From NCBI GenBank assembly GCA_963930775.1, contig OZ005707.1, forward strand, positions 5,394,001-5,458,000: a DNA stretch of 64,000 bases. The letters run 5' to 3'. Shown here piece after piece: positions 47,709 to 60,264 of the stretch. A program made the translations under genes and the position numbers. Positions within the stretch are counted from its first letter, which is position 1; each line of letters begins with the position of its first letter. Origin of the DNA: Cliona cf. orientalis. Its lineage: Eukaryota; Porifera; Demospongiae; Clionaida; Clionaidae. Below the pieces are notes generated by a model. It worked only from the letters and a program-made list of their open reading frames with translations, was not told the origin of the DNA and searched no databases.

Positions 47709-48400
47709 TGCCGAAAATGAAAACTGGGGCACTCACTTGTCCAATGTTTTACACGTTATCTGTTATTCTATGTATGCTTTACTAGTGTCTATTATTATAC
47801 AAGTTTCTAAAGCCATTATTATAAAGGGATATCATTATTGTGGCTCAGTTTTAGCTTTTCTGGCTATCGTTTAATATCGGTGTTTATCTGATATCTTTTG
47901 ATTGATTTAAGTGGCTCATTAATTTGATGGGGACTTTGCTCTTGATTCCATAATAATATTATAGCCTAATTTTTTTGTTTGTCCCTTTTTAATCCGTTCA
48001 ACAGTATTATCATTGACAGCGACACTGATGCAGCTAGTATAGGCTATGAGATATCTTCCACTGACAAGAGGTTGGATTATTATAGTACAGACATAATTAT
48101 TATAGTTTCTTATTATTACGAGTAATGAGAATATAAACTTCTGTTTCATCATGCAATTGGTCACATGGCATAGTAGGCTACATAATAGTATAAACTTGTA
48201 GAGAGTTGTACTGAAATCTTGCACAAGATTTACATTTGCAATTGTGAAAATAATTATTATACCACAAGGAGTAAATTATTCAGTGTGTGTATAATAATTA
48301 TATTATTACATGATAATATATGTCAATTACAATTATAGCAGGTAGCAAAATAACTTTCTTCTAATAGAATAATAATAATAATATTATGTCGAAGTTAATG
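47709..48400. other. Convergent intergenic region between EFA6 and JIP3/4
   Basis: About 690 bp of AT-rich sequence holding both 3' UTRs. AATAAT-type words are abundant and several could serve polyadenylation on either strand. No gene is visible. Confidence 0.5.
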
Positions 48401-51400
48401 TTACGAGCTAATTTCCCAAACTATGACGTAATTCTTTTCGCTGATGATAGTCGCTGGACTGGGTAGACCTGACTCGCCGGCATCCTTGGCTAGCAGCGTC
48501 TGCATGACCTTGTCGGCTGTTCTCAGGTCAAGGTGACCCTCCCCACAGCTTATCACGAACAAGGCCGGCTTCATCTGAGCCTTGTCCTCACTGCCAACTA
48601 CTATGCCGCCACCAAGAGGCTCATATATCGACGCTGGATGGACGAATAGAGGGATGACCATAATAATAATAATTATTGTTCAAGACGGGAAAATATTATT
48701 TTGCTTTGCATACATAGCACTGTAACAATCTGGTAAGGGGTCGTCTGTCTACAACTGTGCAAAATCCAAGGCCACAACAAGGGGGCATGGTTTGGGGCAA
48801 ATTGCAGCCTGTAGCCACATCAAAAGCTTTTGGGTTACCCCATTCCCACATCAATAGGAATTTAATACTGAAGATTGGTTGGGCTGTACATATAATATTA
48901 TTATTATGAAGAACGCTATTAATAAATCCCACCAATAGACTTACGATCTTTTGCTACTTGTCCCGGAGCACAGACAAGCGTCTTGACAGAATTGATGTGG
49001 CAGTGGATGGAGAGCTGCATCCCGTCCACGCTGCAGAAAGGATTGAACATCTTCTTTGGTCTGTCGGCTGCCTCCATCTGCTTCAGCTTCTCCTGAGATT
49101 GCTGCTGCTGTTGTCTCTGCTGAGCTGCTCCCCTGGCTGAGGAAGAGGAGGAAGGAGGGAGAGGGGACTCGGATGAATCACCACTTCCACCACCACCACC
49201 ACCTCCTGGGTTGAATAGATACATGAAATTTCAGCTTCTACTGCCAATCCCAAACCTAAGGGGGCAACCATCCCATTGCTTAAGTGGCTCTACCTCTTGC
49301 AGGAATTAGGTTTGCCTGAGCAGGTACATGTACCTAGCCTTGAGAAACTAAGGGTGTGTGCGTTTCTTACATTATTTTTCAAGCTATGATGGCCCCTTAC
49401 AGACCATCCAGGAAAGAAAGATGATTCAGAAACTGCTTTCACAATGTGCCTAATAAACCTTAACATTGGATGTTATTAGATCTAAATGTACATGTAGCTT
49501 AGTCACCGTTGGATACGCCAAGTTCAGCTCCCACTTCGGTTGCTTCATCATAGGTGAGTGCCCTTGCCTCCACAGCGTGCTCTGTTCTCACATCAAACGG
49601 CTCAGGAGCTGAACTATTACCAACTTCTGCCTCCTGCATACATGAGAGACAAGAAATTCAAATTGAAAGTCAAGGTCAAAGATAATGCATTTGAAAATTA
49701 GCGTCATTTCCAAACCTATCCAAATACATGTACCTCATTAAATTTTGTGCACAAACCAGGTAGTCTAAGAATACATGTATAATATTATGTACATGACATA
49801 AGGTAGGAGCTAATGACAGTTGTACATGTACACATGTATACAGTACATGTAGGCTCAAAACTGTACACTAGCTGAACAATACAAGATGTGTTACATGCAG
49901 CTGACCTTGATGAACTCCCAGCCCGCCTCCTCGGCCACCATGGTGGGCACTGTGAAGGGAAATGACAGAAGAATTCCGTTCTCAGTCCCCACCCACAGGG
50001 CATTGTGGGCGGGGATTAGGGTCGACACTTGGATAGGCATATGCCTCTCATTCCCAAATGCTGCATACATGTGTGTGTGTATTTAGAGAAAGATAGGTCG
50101 GGGGGGGGGGGGGGGAAGTTCATTAGTGAGCTAGCCCTTCCTCAGTTAAAGGATAAACGATCTCAAAATATTATTCTACATAGTCTCATTCCCAGCTGTT
50201 TAATGTTGGACGCTTGCTTTTCTGTCTTACATTGAAAAACCGGGAATGGACCTACATAGCTGGGAATGATGCTACAAGAAACTACTGCTCATCCAAATCA
50301 AATACATACATGTAATTATTCTGCAATATACTATATGGACTGCACTCACCCAGTATCCTTTGGACCGATGGGCCAATGTCAAGGTCTTGCATACACGTGA
50401 GTGTAGTGCCATGGAAGAGACGAAGGGTGGAGTCAAACTTGAATGATATCCACACCCCATCACCAACTGGAACCATGTGAGATACTTCAGCCTTCTTAGC
50501 AGCGTGCACTGAAAATGTGGACTGGAGAGAGAAAGATACACGTACTTGTAGGTAGCTATGAAACAGAGGAGAGGGAAAGAGGGAAGGAGAAAGAGAGAGA
50601 GAGAAGGAGGAGGGGGAGAGTGAGAGAGAGAAAGATACCTCCTTCTTTAAGAGGTGAGAGTGCACCACATGGATCATATTCCCAATGGCACACCAGACAT
50701 TGAAGTGGACACCTGCTAGACAAGTGCACTTGAAGTCACGACGCTGGGATGTTTCAAGCACCACCCGGGAGTAGTTATACCAGTCCCAGTCCCCATCTGA
50801 CATGGGAATGGAGAATGAAAATTTCACAATCACGTACAAGCACAAGTCAATCTTACCAGGAAATCTTCTAAAGACTGCCAAGTGGGCATTTCCAAGGAAA
50901 ATAAACACCTTTCCCTTCATGTATCTGAGGGACAGAAGCCACGAGAAAGATCCTAACAACATTCTTAGTTTAGTTGCTCAGAGTCATGCAAGCTTCATCT
51001 TACATGATGTCGTGGATGGCAGCAGGTAGCTTATCAGCATGGATACATTTTTTCCAGTTACTCACAGCAGAATGGACATACAGTCTGGGGAAATGAACAC
51101 ATAAATCAATGATATTGGACATACATGTACGTACATTGTAATATTATTTGTACACATAAAGATACCACAGGTGAGCGAGCTAGGTGCAAGCTACATGTAC
51201 ATGCACATGTACATTGTATATGCATACATGTATATGTACATGACATTGTATACAGTGGAGTCCCCAATAATTACAATCCTTGAATGAAAAGAGCACCTCC
51301 AATTTCATACCACATTGTGTACATGTACATGTACGTTACTTACTCTCCAGACTCTGCGCCCATCCACATGGTGGCAAATTTGGAGGAGGGTCGGACCTCG

Positions 51401-54400
51401 GCTGGGGTACTCTTCTTACGAGCATTTGATAGGCCTACAAGTACATTAATAGAAGCATTAATTAATACACATGTACACGCATACATGACATTGTAATTAA
51501 TAGGAGCTTACTCGTCAAGACGTCAGGGTCATTCTCATTGAACCCCGGCACCGTGGCGATACAGTGTATGGGGCTTGCACAGACAGTGAAGGTTTCGATA
51601 GCCTCGCCCATGGCAGCTGCATCTATCACACTCACCTGGGTGGGAGGACAACAATATACTGTCCCAATTCCATCTTTTTTGATCTGGCAGCAGAACGGGG
51701 AATGGGGGATATTCGCAAGTATATGTTAAAATTTTTGTATCTATAGGGCAAGCTCAATGACAAAATACATGTACAGTGTGCGATCTCTCTCCGTTTCCTT
51801 TCCTTTCCCCTCCCTCTTTCACTTGCCACCCCTCCCTCCCCCCCTCTCTCTCTATCTCTCTCCCGCACTCACATACATTGTAAATATGTACATGTATATT
51901 CAGCTTACATTCATCTATTAAGTGAGTACATGTATGTCAGTTACATGTATATTGTGTACCTTAGTGATGCTGGTTGCCCCAGAGACCACCCAGACTAGAC
52001 TGGTGCTAAAGTTATCCGGCTTGGCGTCAGGCTGAGGGGTGGAGCTCTTCAACACGGCCACAGCGTTGCGATTGTCCTCTATGAACATAACTGGATTCAC
52101 AGCAGCTGCACACAACACCTGCAATGAAGTAAGGTACATATACCAGCTTGAATTATCGAAATTAATGGTGGGAGGGGGGGCTGGGCTTGTAGTGTAACAA
52201 GCCACTCCCATGCTTAATCACTCAATTAACACTAAATTAATGTGTATTAAGAGACAGAAGGCAAGATAAAGATATCGAGTTTCGTAGAAATCATGCTGAT
52301 GTACATGTACATGTAAGCAGTCTAGCTACTATAAATTTTTGTAGCCCCATCCCAACATTTTCAATGTTTTGCGTGTAACATTGAAAATATTGGAGTACAC
52401 ACAAAATGATTGGGGAAGAGGCTAACTATTCATATGCATACGATTGTGTACCTTGGCTCCGTCCTCCTGGTAGGTCATAGGTCGACAAGTGTTGATGTTG
52501 GGGGCACCAGCCGGGCCACTGGATGCAGCTCCGTGGTGGTCCATCAGAGCAGGGATAACCCAGCTGATTGATGTCATGTATAGCTCATCTGGAGGGGGTG
52601 AGGGGAGAGGGGGGAGAGAGAGAGAGAGAGAGACAGAAAGTGAGAGAGTGTGTGTGTATGTGAGTGAGAGAGACAGAGAGAATGAGTAAGAGTGGAAGGA
52701 AAGATAGGGCCAAGTGTAGCTACATGTACATACCTTGCTTTCTTCCTGCTTTCCTGAGCACTGGTATGACTCCAGTATTGCAGTAGCCAGCCGCCAGAGC
52801 TAGAGGCACTCCTCTGTCTACCTCGTCCAGCTCCCGGCCGGGGGAGTGGCGTCCCAGGATTGGGGGTCGTCTCGGGGTACTGTCCTGGGTCTCCATCTGG
52901 CGACGCTTGGCCGGACTAAACAGAGCTGCAAAGCTAAAGGAAGAGAACGGAAGGAAAGATGGTTAACATCCCTATTCTTGAATTCCCATCTTGCATGATG
53001 TATTGCTGATTTTTTGATACTAAATCGTGCTACTAATGAATCTTTGACATAATAATATTACATGTATGCATGTATGGCAGTGTACTCACTAGTCAACCCA
53101 ACGAGACTTCTTCGACTTTGACTTGAAGAGAGACAGCTCATCACTCATCCTAAACAAAGAAGTGAAACTTAAAATAATTTATTAAATCAGTTCATAAAAT
53201 CTTCAGAAGGGGGGGGGGGGGATCAGATACATGTTCCTGTACTTTAATACTAGTGCTGATGAAAATCATCTGTGCGGGCGAGCCTTCGCAAAAGTCAAGA
53301 TCTCTTTGAAGGCATAAAGGCATGGAGCTGGTGTAGTATCACGGTCAGTCAGTTGCACAAGTAATACCATAGCTAGGCCTAAAAGCTACCTTGAGAGTGA
53401 AAGCATTATAGATTGCTAGGTAGTCCAACAATGTACTATAATAGTGTAGTCTACAATGTCATGTATGCCATAACCATCATGAATCCTGTAGCCAGGTCCT
53501 GTAGACTACACTCCATGCAGTCATCTTCATACTCAGAAAAGTAGATCTACATGTACCAGTGATGTTAATTGTGTACCTGAGCCATCCCCGTGTATTCCAG
53601 CACTTATCTTTTCCAGCATCATGCTTTGCCTACACTGGTCAAGTCATCTCAACCCGCAGATCGAGTGTGCGCGCATGCGCGTGGCGACCATTACCTAACG
53701 CTTTAACTCTCTCCTCACTGAAATGATCACCCCACAAACATACAAGAAACCGCTTCCTGTCTCTCGTGTATTCGGGGCTCGCTCAGGCTTGCCCCGAATT
53801 ATTTTCTAGGGATGGGAAATCCCTCTGCTCCCCATACCCACCTAAATAAATCCCTGACAGTGGTAAAATGATGGACACACATGCACATGACATTGTACCT
53901 GATCTGCTCTAGCAGTGAGAGATACTTCTCCTTGTACTCGTTTCTCTCCCTGAGGACACGGGCCACCTCGATGCGGGTGAGCCCATCGGTCCCTACGGCC
54001 GTCTCCTTCTCCCTCTCCTCCTCCAGGTCCTGGTGAAGCTTCTTCACTGTTCCCTCCAGCTCCCCCACCTTAGTGGTCAGGCTCTTGTTCTCCTCCTTCA
54101 GGGCAGTAAGCGAGGATTCGCTCAGTTGGGCAGTGCTGAGAAGAGAGAATCGAATAAATTTCATATAACATTTTCCCAAGTTATCCCCTGCACCCAGGTC
54201 ATTTCTCACATTTATTTTTTTGTGTAAAATACTGAAAAAAAAAACAAAAAAACACGGCAAATATCATACATGTACAAAAGATCTGACTTCCCACACCAAA
54301 CAATACATGCTCCCTTCCTGCCCCCATTCCAGCTCTCACTCCTATTCCATTGAATAGATACATGTACATGCATGCACACACGCCGTGCAGTACTGATATT

Positions 54401-57400
54401 ATATACATGTACAATGGGTATAGGTGGCAGACCTCTGTGAGTCTCTCAGCTGAGATAGTAAGTCCTCTACTTCTCTGGACAGCTCATTCCTGTCGGAAAA
54501 CACAAAAAGGTGGTAGTGGAATGGGACCATTCAGAATGAGAAATCTCACTTTTCTGTGATGAGTTTTTCGTTCTCTGTGATGATTTGGTCTATCCCACTG
54601 GCAGTCTGGAGCTCGGCAAATAGGTTCTCTTCATTGGCCACCTCCTCACCAAACTGTTTAATGACAGGGTCCTCCTCGGGACTGTGAGAGGAAAAGATAG
54701 AGAGAGAGAGAGAGGGAGAGAGAGGTAGGGAGGAAGGGAGGGAAGGGGAGAGAGGAAGAGAACGAGAGAGAGGGATGGAGGAATAGAGTACACGTAGGAG
54801 ATGGAGGGAGCAAGGGAAGCATGATTGTTAGCTTCTAACCAACACAATGCTATATGCCCTTCCTTACCTAGTAGTTCTTCCTTCATCTTCGTCTACAGCA
54901 GCTTGCTCCTGCAGCTGCTCCTCATGAAAAAAGCTTTGATAATTTGGATCAAACTGGGCATGCTGAGTTCCACTGTATTCAGGTGAATCAGGACGATTGG
55001 CAGGGGTAGTGCCCAGGAAGAGCATCTCATCTGATGGGAGGGAAGGAGAGAGAGAGAGAGATTCGGTACATGTAAAAACATCTCAGCATGTGATAAATCA
55101 ATTCTCCACTCACTCTCTGGCTCATCCTGGCTAGTGGCTCTGTCCCTTGACCTTGGAGCTATTGGCAGCTGTCTCTTCTTCTTGCTAGCTCCCTTCAGGG
55201 GAGCAATGAAGTCTTGAAAACCACCAATCTTCGTCACGGGTGACTCTGCCATCTCCTTCCTGCTCTCTGCTGCAAGCTTGGCCGCTTTCAGGGCATCTAT
55301 TTTACCTGTAAACTCTTTAACTTTCTGTGAGAGAGAAAAGGGAAGACGTCAACTTACTGGCTGGATCTAAAAACAAACAATGAGGAACTACATGTAAAAA
55401 CACACATACATACCTCGATATACTTGTTGTGAAGTTCAGTGTTTTCTTTCCTAATGTTCTCATTCTTATCCTCTAGTCTATCAACTGAGAGAGAGAGACA
55501 GAGAGAGAGAGGTACATGCATATTATGTACAATCAGACAAGTACACTGCATTGTATATACCACACAACACTGGATGAAAGAAGAATGCATTGTATCACTA
55601 CTGTGCAATCTCAAAAGCTAATCTAATTAGCCATACACAATGTACCAATCCATTACACAAACAAAAGCTCACTGCACAAAACACCCTCAATATGCGAGTC
55701 GGTAGGGGTTAATTAAGACCGTAAAAGGAGCTTACTTTGTTCCTTCTGTATCTTGACCTTGGATGAGAGGTTTTGGTTCTCCATGCTGACCCTGGACAGC
55801 TGCTCCTTCATCTCCCTCACCTCCACCTCATTAGCATCCTCCTGGAGCATTGCTTTCTGCACAAAGCAAAGAGTAAGCCCCTTTAATCAAGCACAGGTAA
55901 CACTCACTCATGTACACACACACAAATAATAGAGGATCATATTATGTACAATGTAGATGAATACTACCAAACTTACATGACTTTGTACCCTTAAAGCGAA
56001 TACATAATCACATCTTTACTTCAAATATGACTCAATTGACACAAATTTCTTTGGAAAATTCAATTTCTTACCCCCAAGCAAAACAGACTAGCTAAGCGTG
56101 TTCCATCGACTCTCAGTGTCAACATTATCACTCTCTCACCAGGGGCGTACCTTAGTTGTTTCCTCGTTGCCCGGAAACCCCCCTTGGCAGTCAGATTCAG
56201 CATTATCTTAGTATGACTTAGCTGCTATAGGAAACACCCTTGGTTTCCAGATTCCATCTGCAGGCACTAAAATCTCTTAAATCTTAGCTTAGAACTCTCC
56301 TCTGGTGTTTTCCTTGTGTTTCTTTGCTAAAATCTTCGAGAATCTGGCAAACTGTTACTAAAATATGCTAAACGGCGATCGTTAATTAGAGGGCGTGGCC
56401 CTAAAAGTGGGCGTGGTCGCTCAATTTTTCGCGCGCGCTTCGCGCGCAACCACTTAGAAACCCCCTGTATTAAATCCTGGGTACGCCCCTGCTCACGTAC
56501 CTCCTCTACTTCCTTGCGTCGCTGTTTCTCCTTCTCGTACTGCTTCATCAGCAGTTCATTGGTGTGCGTGAACTCTTCAATGGCAGTCATGTGATCCTTG
56601 TTGTCGCTGAGGGCGGAGTCAAGGTTCTCGAGGATGTTAACGACCAGGGGCATCAGGTTGCCGATACTCTCCTGGCCGTACGTGTCCACCATCATCTGCA
56701 GCTCCTCATAGATACCTTGAGCAAGGGACTGAGTGAGAGAGAGAATAGAGACAGTGAATCAGATGAATACAGGAGAGAGGGAGGGAAAGAGAAGAGAGTG
56801 AGAGAGAGAGAAAGGGAGAGGAAGGGGGGAGGGAGGGAGAGAAAGAGAGAGAGAGAGAGAGAGTAAGAAATGTATTCTCCTAGTGCCAGGAATGTGACTA
56901 TGTTCATGTGCAATACAGCCAGTTGTTGTGCTTATGTCTCCCGAGTCCCAGATATGGCCTCATTAGATCCTTCTAGGGGTTGTATTGGCATACCTCACTC
57001 ACCACTGTGTTGGCTACACCTGATGAACAACTCTACCAACTCTCTTACTTATGTTTACATATTTTTGTCCTGTATGCTGTCTAGATCAGATGCAGAGGAA
57101 AGTTTCAACTAGGGAAGGACAGAGGAGGGAGGATTTTAAGCAGCACCACTTCAATAATATTGTGGTATTTGCTATATTTGGTATTGCACATACTAGTTGG
57201 AACCATGTACATGTACGTACTGTAGTAAAAAAAATTCCAGCAATTCTGAATCTGGAATTTGGAAACCTTGCAATCAATGAACTGTGCTATGAACTATGAA
57301 GTGACTTTGTTGTACATATACATTACATGTACATGTATATCAAGAGTAGCTTTTGGTACATGTCATGTACACGTAGTTATATGACTGAATTGGAATGAGC

Positions 57401-57829
57401 TGTGAATGAGGGGATTCTGTAGCTGTTGCTAAAATCAAAACTTTTTGAGTAGTTTTACAAAAGTAGGATAGTTTTAGTTTCAGCACTTTGTTTTTATTCC
57501 ACCGAGTTTCACACACTACTCAAGATAGATATGAAAATGGAAGGGGGGGGGGGCGGTAAGCTGCATACACACACACACACTCTCTTCCCAAGCGACTAGT
57601 GTGTGCACATGTATCACAAATCTCTAGCTCTAGCTAATCTAATATGAGTCTATAGATGGTGATGAGACATGTGCTACTTACATACATGATTGTACATGTA
57701 CATTGTACTATTATTACTAGCATACAAAACTGCTTCAACACAATGTACTACATCGAGGTGTTTGCTGACCTGCACTCGCTCCGAGACAACAGGGTTTCCA
57801 TTTTCCCCTTCCTCTATCACCTCTGTCAT
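48401..57829 (-). CDS. MAPK8IP3: JIP3/JIP4-type kinesin/dynein scaffold (MAPK8IP3/SPAG9, Sunday driver/UNC-16 family), 1101 aa
   Basis: Twenty-three minus-strand exons, all in phase: 57829-57770, 56728-56501, 55856-55736, 55484-55414, 55324-55114, 55030-54868, 54681-54550, 54489-54433, 54135-53899, 53149-53090, 52933-52734, 52588-52452, 52118-51960, 51635-51512, 51434-51344, 51084-51004, 50924-50857, 50796-50639, 50521-50350, 50060-49906, 49633-49507, 49205-48945, 48633-48401. An in-frame TGA lies just upstream of the ATG. The N-terminal RH1 region has VSERVQSLAQGIYEEL and LMPLVVNILENLDSAL. Coiled coils follow. A second leucine-zipper region ends TRIEVARVLRERNEYKEKY, the signature that binds Arf6 and motor chains in JIP3/4. 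The C-terminal half is the WD40-like domain (FATMWMGAESGE, DGVWISFKFDSTLRLFHG, NALWVGTENGILLSFP, YVIVWEISS). It has a poly-Gln stretch in exon 22. It links cargo, JNK modules and motors. JIP3 versus JIP4 is undecidable; probably the single pre-duplication gene. Confidence 0.94.
50181..50274. mobile_element. 94 bp MITE in a JIP3/4 intron
   Basis: The inverted ends are TAGTCTCATTCCCAGCT and AGCTGGGAATGATGCTA. They belong to the TAGCCTCGTCCCCAGG-type terminal family seen at 15254 and in the astacin A exon. Confidence 0.6.
52342..52424. mobile_element. 83 bp MITE of the same terminal family
   Basis: The ends TAGCCCCATCCCAA and TTGGGGAAGAGGCTA are inverted, and the interior repeats an ATTTTCAATGTT palindrome. 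It lies in a JIP3/4 intron 28 bp from an exon end. Confidence 0.55.
53577..53806 (-). promoter_or_regulatory. Possible internal promoter and alternative first exon of JIP3/4, next to a transposon end
   Basis: In intron 9 a GC-rich island contains GCGCGCATGCGCG (about 53669) and is followed on the minus strand by a donor GGCTCAG|GTACAC at 53577. The next exon (53149) opens with an in-frame ATG (MSDELSLFKSKSKK). Transcription from here would give a product lacking the RH1 and zipper regions. The upstream edge (53758-53806) is a GGGGCAAGCCTGAGCGAGC element end. All of this is inference from sequence. Confidence 0.3.
56140..56491. mobile_element. 352 bp hAT-like MITE 9 bp inside a JIP3/4 splice donor
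   Basis: The termini CAGGGGCGTAC and GTACGCCCCTG are inverted and flanked by a 5 bp direct repeat CTCAC (56135-56139 and 56492-56496). CAGGGGCG termini are common in hAT elements, although their duplications are usually 8 bp. It contains a GCGCGCGCTTCGCGCGC palindrome. Confidence 0.7.
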
Positions 57830-60264
57830 GGCTCACTGACAGCTCTGGAGTGGGAGGAGGAAGGAGACCTACTGTAACTGTGGAAAGAGAGAGAGAGTCT
57901 TAATCATTATTGTATATCATCCATACTGAAAGTACATGTATATGTACTATCACACAAAAACTAACATTTTTAGTCATGTAAGAGTGAAACAAAACCCCAC
58001 TACACCACATATATAGGCATGAACATACACAACCTTCCCTTTGAGAGAGAAGAGGAATCATTAACTACTTGTAGGAAAGCTTCTCTTACATGAAGCACCA
58101 AGAGGGGGAAAGGAATGAGGCTACTACCATCAACAGAGCAGCCCTACCAAGCCTCAGTTTACAGGATAGACCAACACTGGTAGGGATGCCATGGTCGCTA
58201 AAAATGGCAAACCAATGAACTGAACCGAACCTATAAAGGTATACAATAAATTCAAAGAGAATATTAAAACCTAGCCTGAAATATAGACTGGGTACACTAA
58301 CACTGGTAGGGATGCCATACATGCATAGGTGTACAAGGTACAAGTACAGTCACTTTCAGTATCACCAAAGAGAACAATTGATAGCTCCTAAAATTGAATT
58401 CTTAGCCTGGCCTAGGCCACTATAATTCTTAGCTCCAACTTACATGTACTGTAGTATTCAGTTACATTGGCCTCCAGGCGCTAGGCCTAGGCTTGGGGAA
58501 TAAATATTGATAATAATACATATGTGCCCGATTGGAACAGTTGTACATGTACACACAGAAAGCACTTGTTTAAAGTAGATACACTGTCTGTGTACATGTA
58601 TGTGTACAAAGATGTACATGTAGCTTAGGTATAGGCTTCAGTTTCACTTTGATGCTGGCAGCAGCCTGCCAACTGGTACGAGTTATGATTAGGCACAACC
58701 ATGAGGTGATCCAAATGGCAGAGAGTGAGCAAGTGAAGGAGTGAGGGAGAAAGTGAGAGAGAGAGAGGGAGGGAGAAAGAGAATGAGAAAGGGAGGGAGT
58801 GAGTGCATAGCAACGACCTCTCACTATGTGTGTGCCAGCAGAGAAGGATAGTGTGTCACTGTCGAAATACCTTTGCCAAAAATTGCTCAAACAGGGGAAG
58901 CCACTAATTACTGTACCAAGCTACTGAATACACCCTGCTCCCTTCCCCAGAAAGTCAGTCAATGTTAACAACATTCGTCACTTTGTTGTTAATTTCTTCC
59001 AGCTTCCAGCTCCACCCTAGAGGTGATAACTGGTGAGATTACGAAAAAAAATTGCTCCAGAATGGCTTCTAATAAGTGGCAAGGTATTAATGAGCAGATT
59101 TGTAATGCTAGCTTAGGGCAGGTGGCTGTCCTACCGAGCATGCTCACCAATGTTTGGTATTGTTTACACGATCCAATACAAGCTTTTGTTGAGCAATCAA
59201 AGGTCAATAAGCTCCACGATCAATGGATACATCGACTGACCTTGCCTCAGCACATGTGTGCTTCATTTAGAAACATAAACACTAAAAGGACCTCATAACT
59301 CTCTACAACTCTTCTGGTGTCTGCTTAGAACCACACTAGTCATGAAATTTTTAGCTTCACAGCTGGAGTACTGACTCTGGCATCCTTTGAACGTGGCAAA
59401 GCCTACCAAAGTAGTAGTCTAACAACACTTCTAATAGACCTAGGTAACCGCATACCCTAATTTGAGCCATATCAACTTATGTCGCTCTTTCCAGAGCCCT
59501 CTTAGTCGCACACTGAGGCGACGTCCACTTTAATCGTGCACCGTAGAAGGTACTGTATCGAATTTCGTGCAATAAACTAGGGGTACATGGGTCTACTTGG
59601 AAACACGATCGCGATCCAACCCGCAAAAGACGCTAAAATCCCCATACATGTGGACAGCTAGGCTAGTCTACAGTAGGTATCACACTTACAAACGTCCTGG
59701 GAAGCGAGTTACTCTCCTCCAATCCTGGAAAGATGCTCTAGTATGAAGAGAAGTTTAGCACGCTGCTGAAGGGGAGACAAATTAGATTCATGGCTGTAGC
59801 CGCGCCCGGCCCACCCAGAGTCATGCAATCGGTGCGGTAGGGGTCGTCACGCGAACCTTGATGGTAAAGGGTCGACTCCCACAACTTTGATGCTGCTACT
59901 TACAGGGCACATGCAGTGGCTAACTGTAAGACTCCAAACAAATACACGAAGATGCAGCATATAGCTAGTACGAGTCTGCAATTGCATGGGTCTGGCATGC
60001 AGTTTACCCACAATGACATAGCTAGCATCAAGCCTTGAACTTGAAGGGCTTGTAGCTAGTCCTTTAGCCTGTGCTATAGGACATTGTGCAGTTTTGTCAT
60101 ATAAAGTCATTGATTGTGTTCTAAATTTGGCTATGTTGATCCTATATACAAGGTATGCTGCACAAGTAGATCTAGATCTAATACAGTCAAGTTTGACGGC
60201 ATGTAGCTAGCTAGCTAGCTAGCTAGCTGAACTTGCTTGAATTTGAGGTAGCAGCTAGCTAAAA
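57830..60264. other. JIP3/4 5' intron and divergent promoter region
   Basis: The JIP3/4 start exon has its own acceptor at 57878 on the minus strand, so a non-coding first exon lies upstream. A good donor GTAAGT at 59689 on the minus strand marks its probable end. The remaining 575 bp up to the kinase ATG at 60265 would be a shared divergent promoter. A CCAACACTGGTAGGGATGCC word is repeated near 58170 and 58300. I see no coding exon; open frames near 59023 have no recognisable features. Confidence 0.5.

Noticed and set aside
59023..59298. 91-codon plus-strand frame upstream of the dual kinase
   Set aside because: No domain, no splice partner in phase with the kinase start, and the kinase ATG already has an in-frame stop just upstream.
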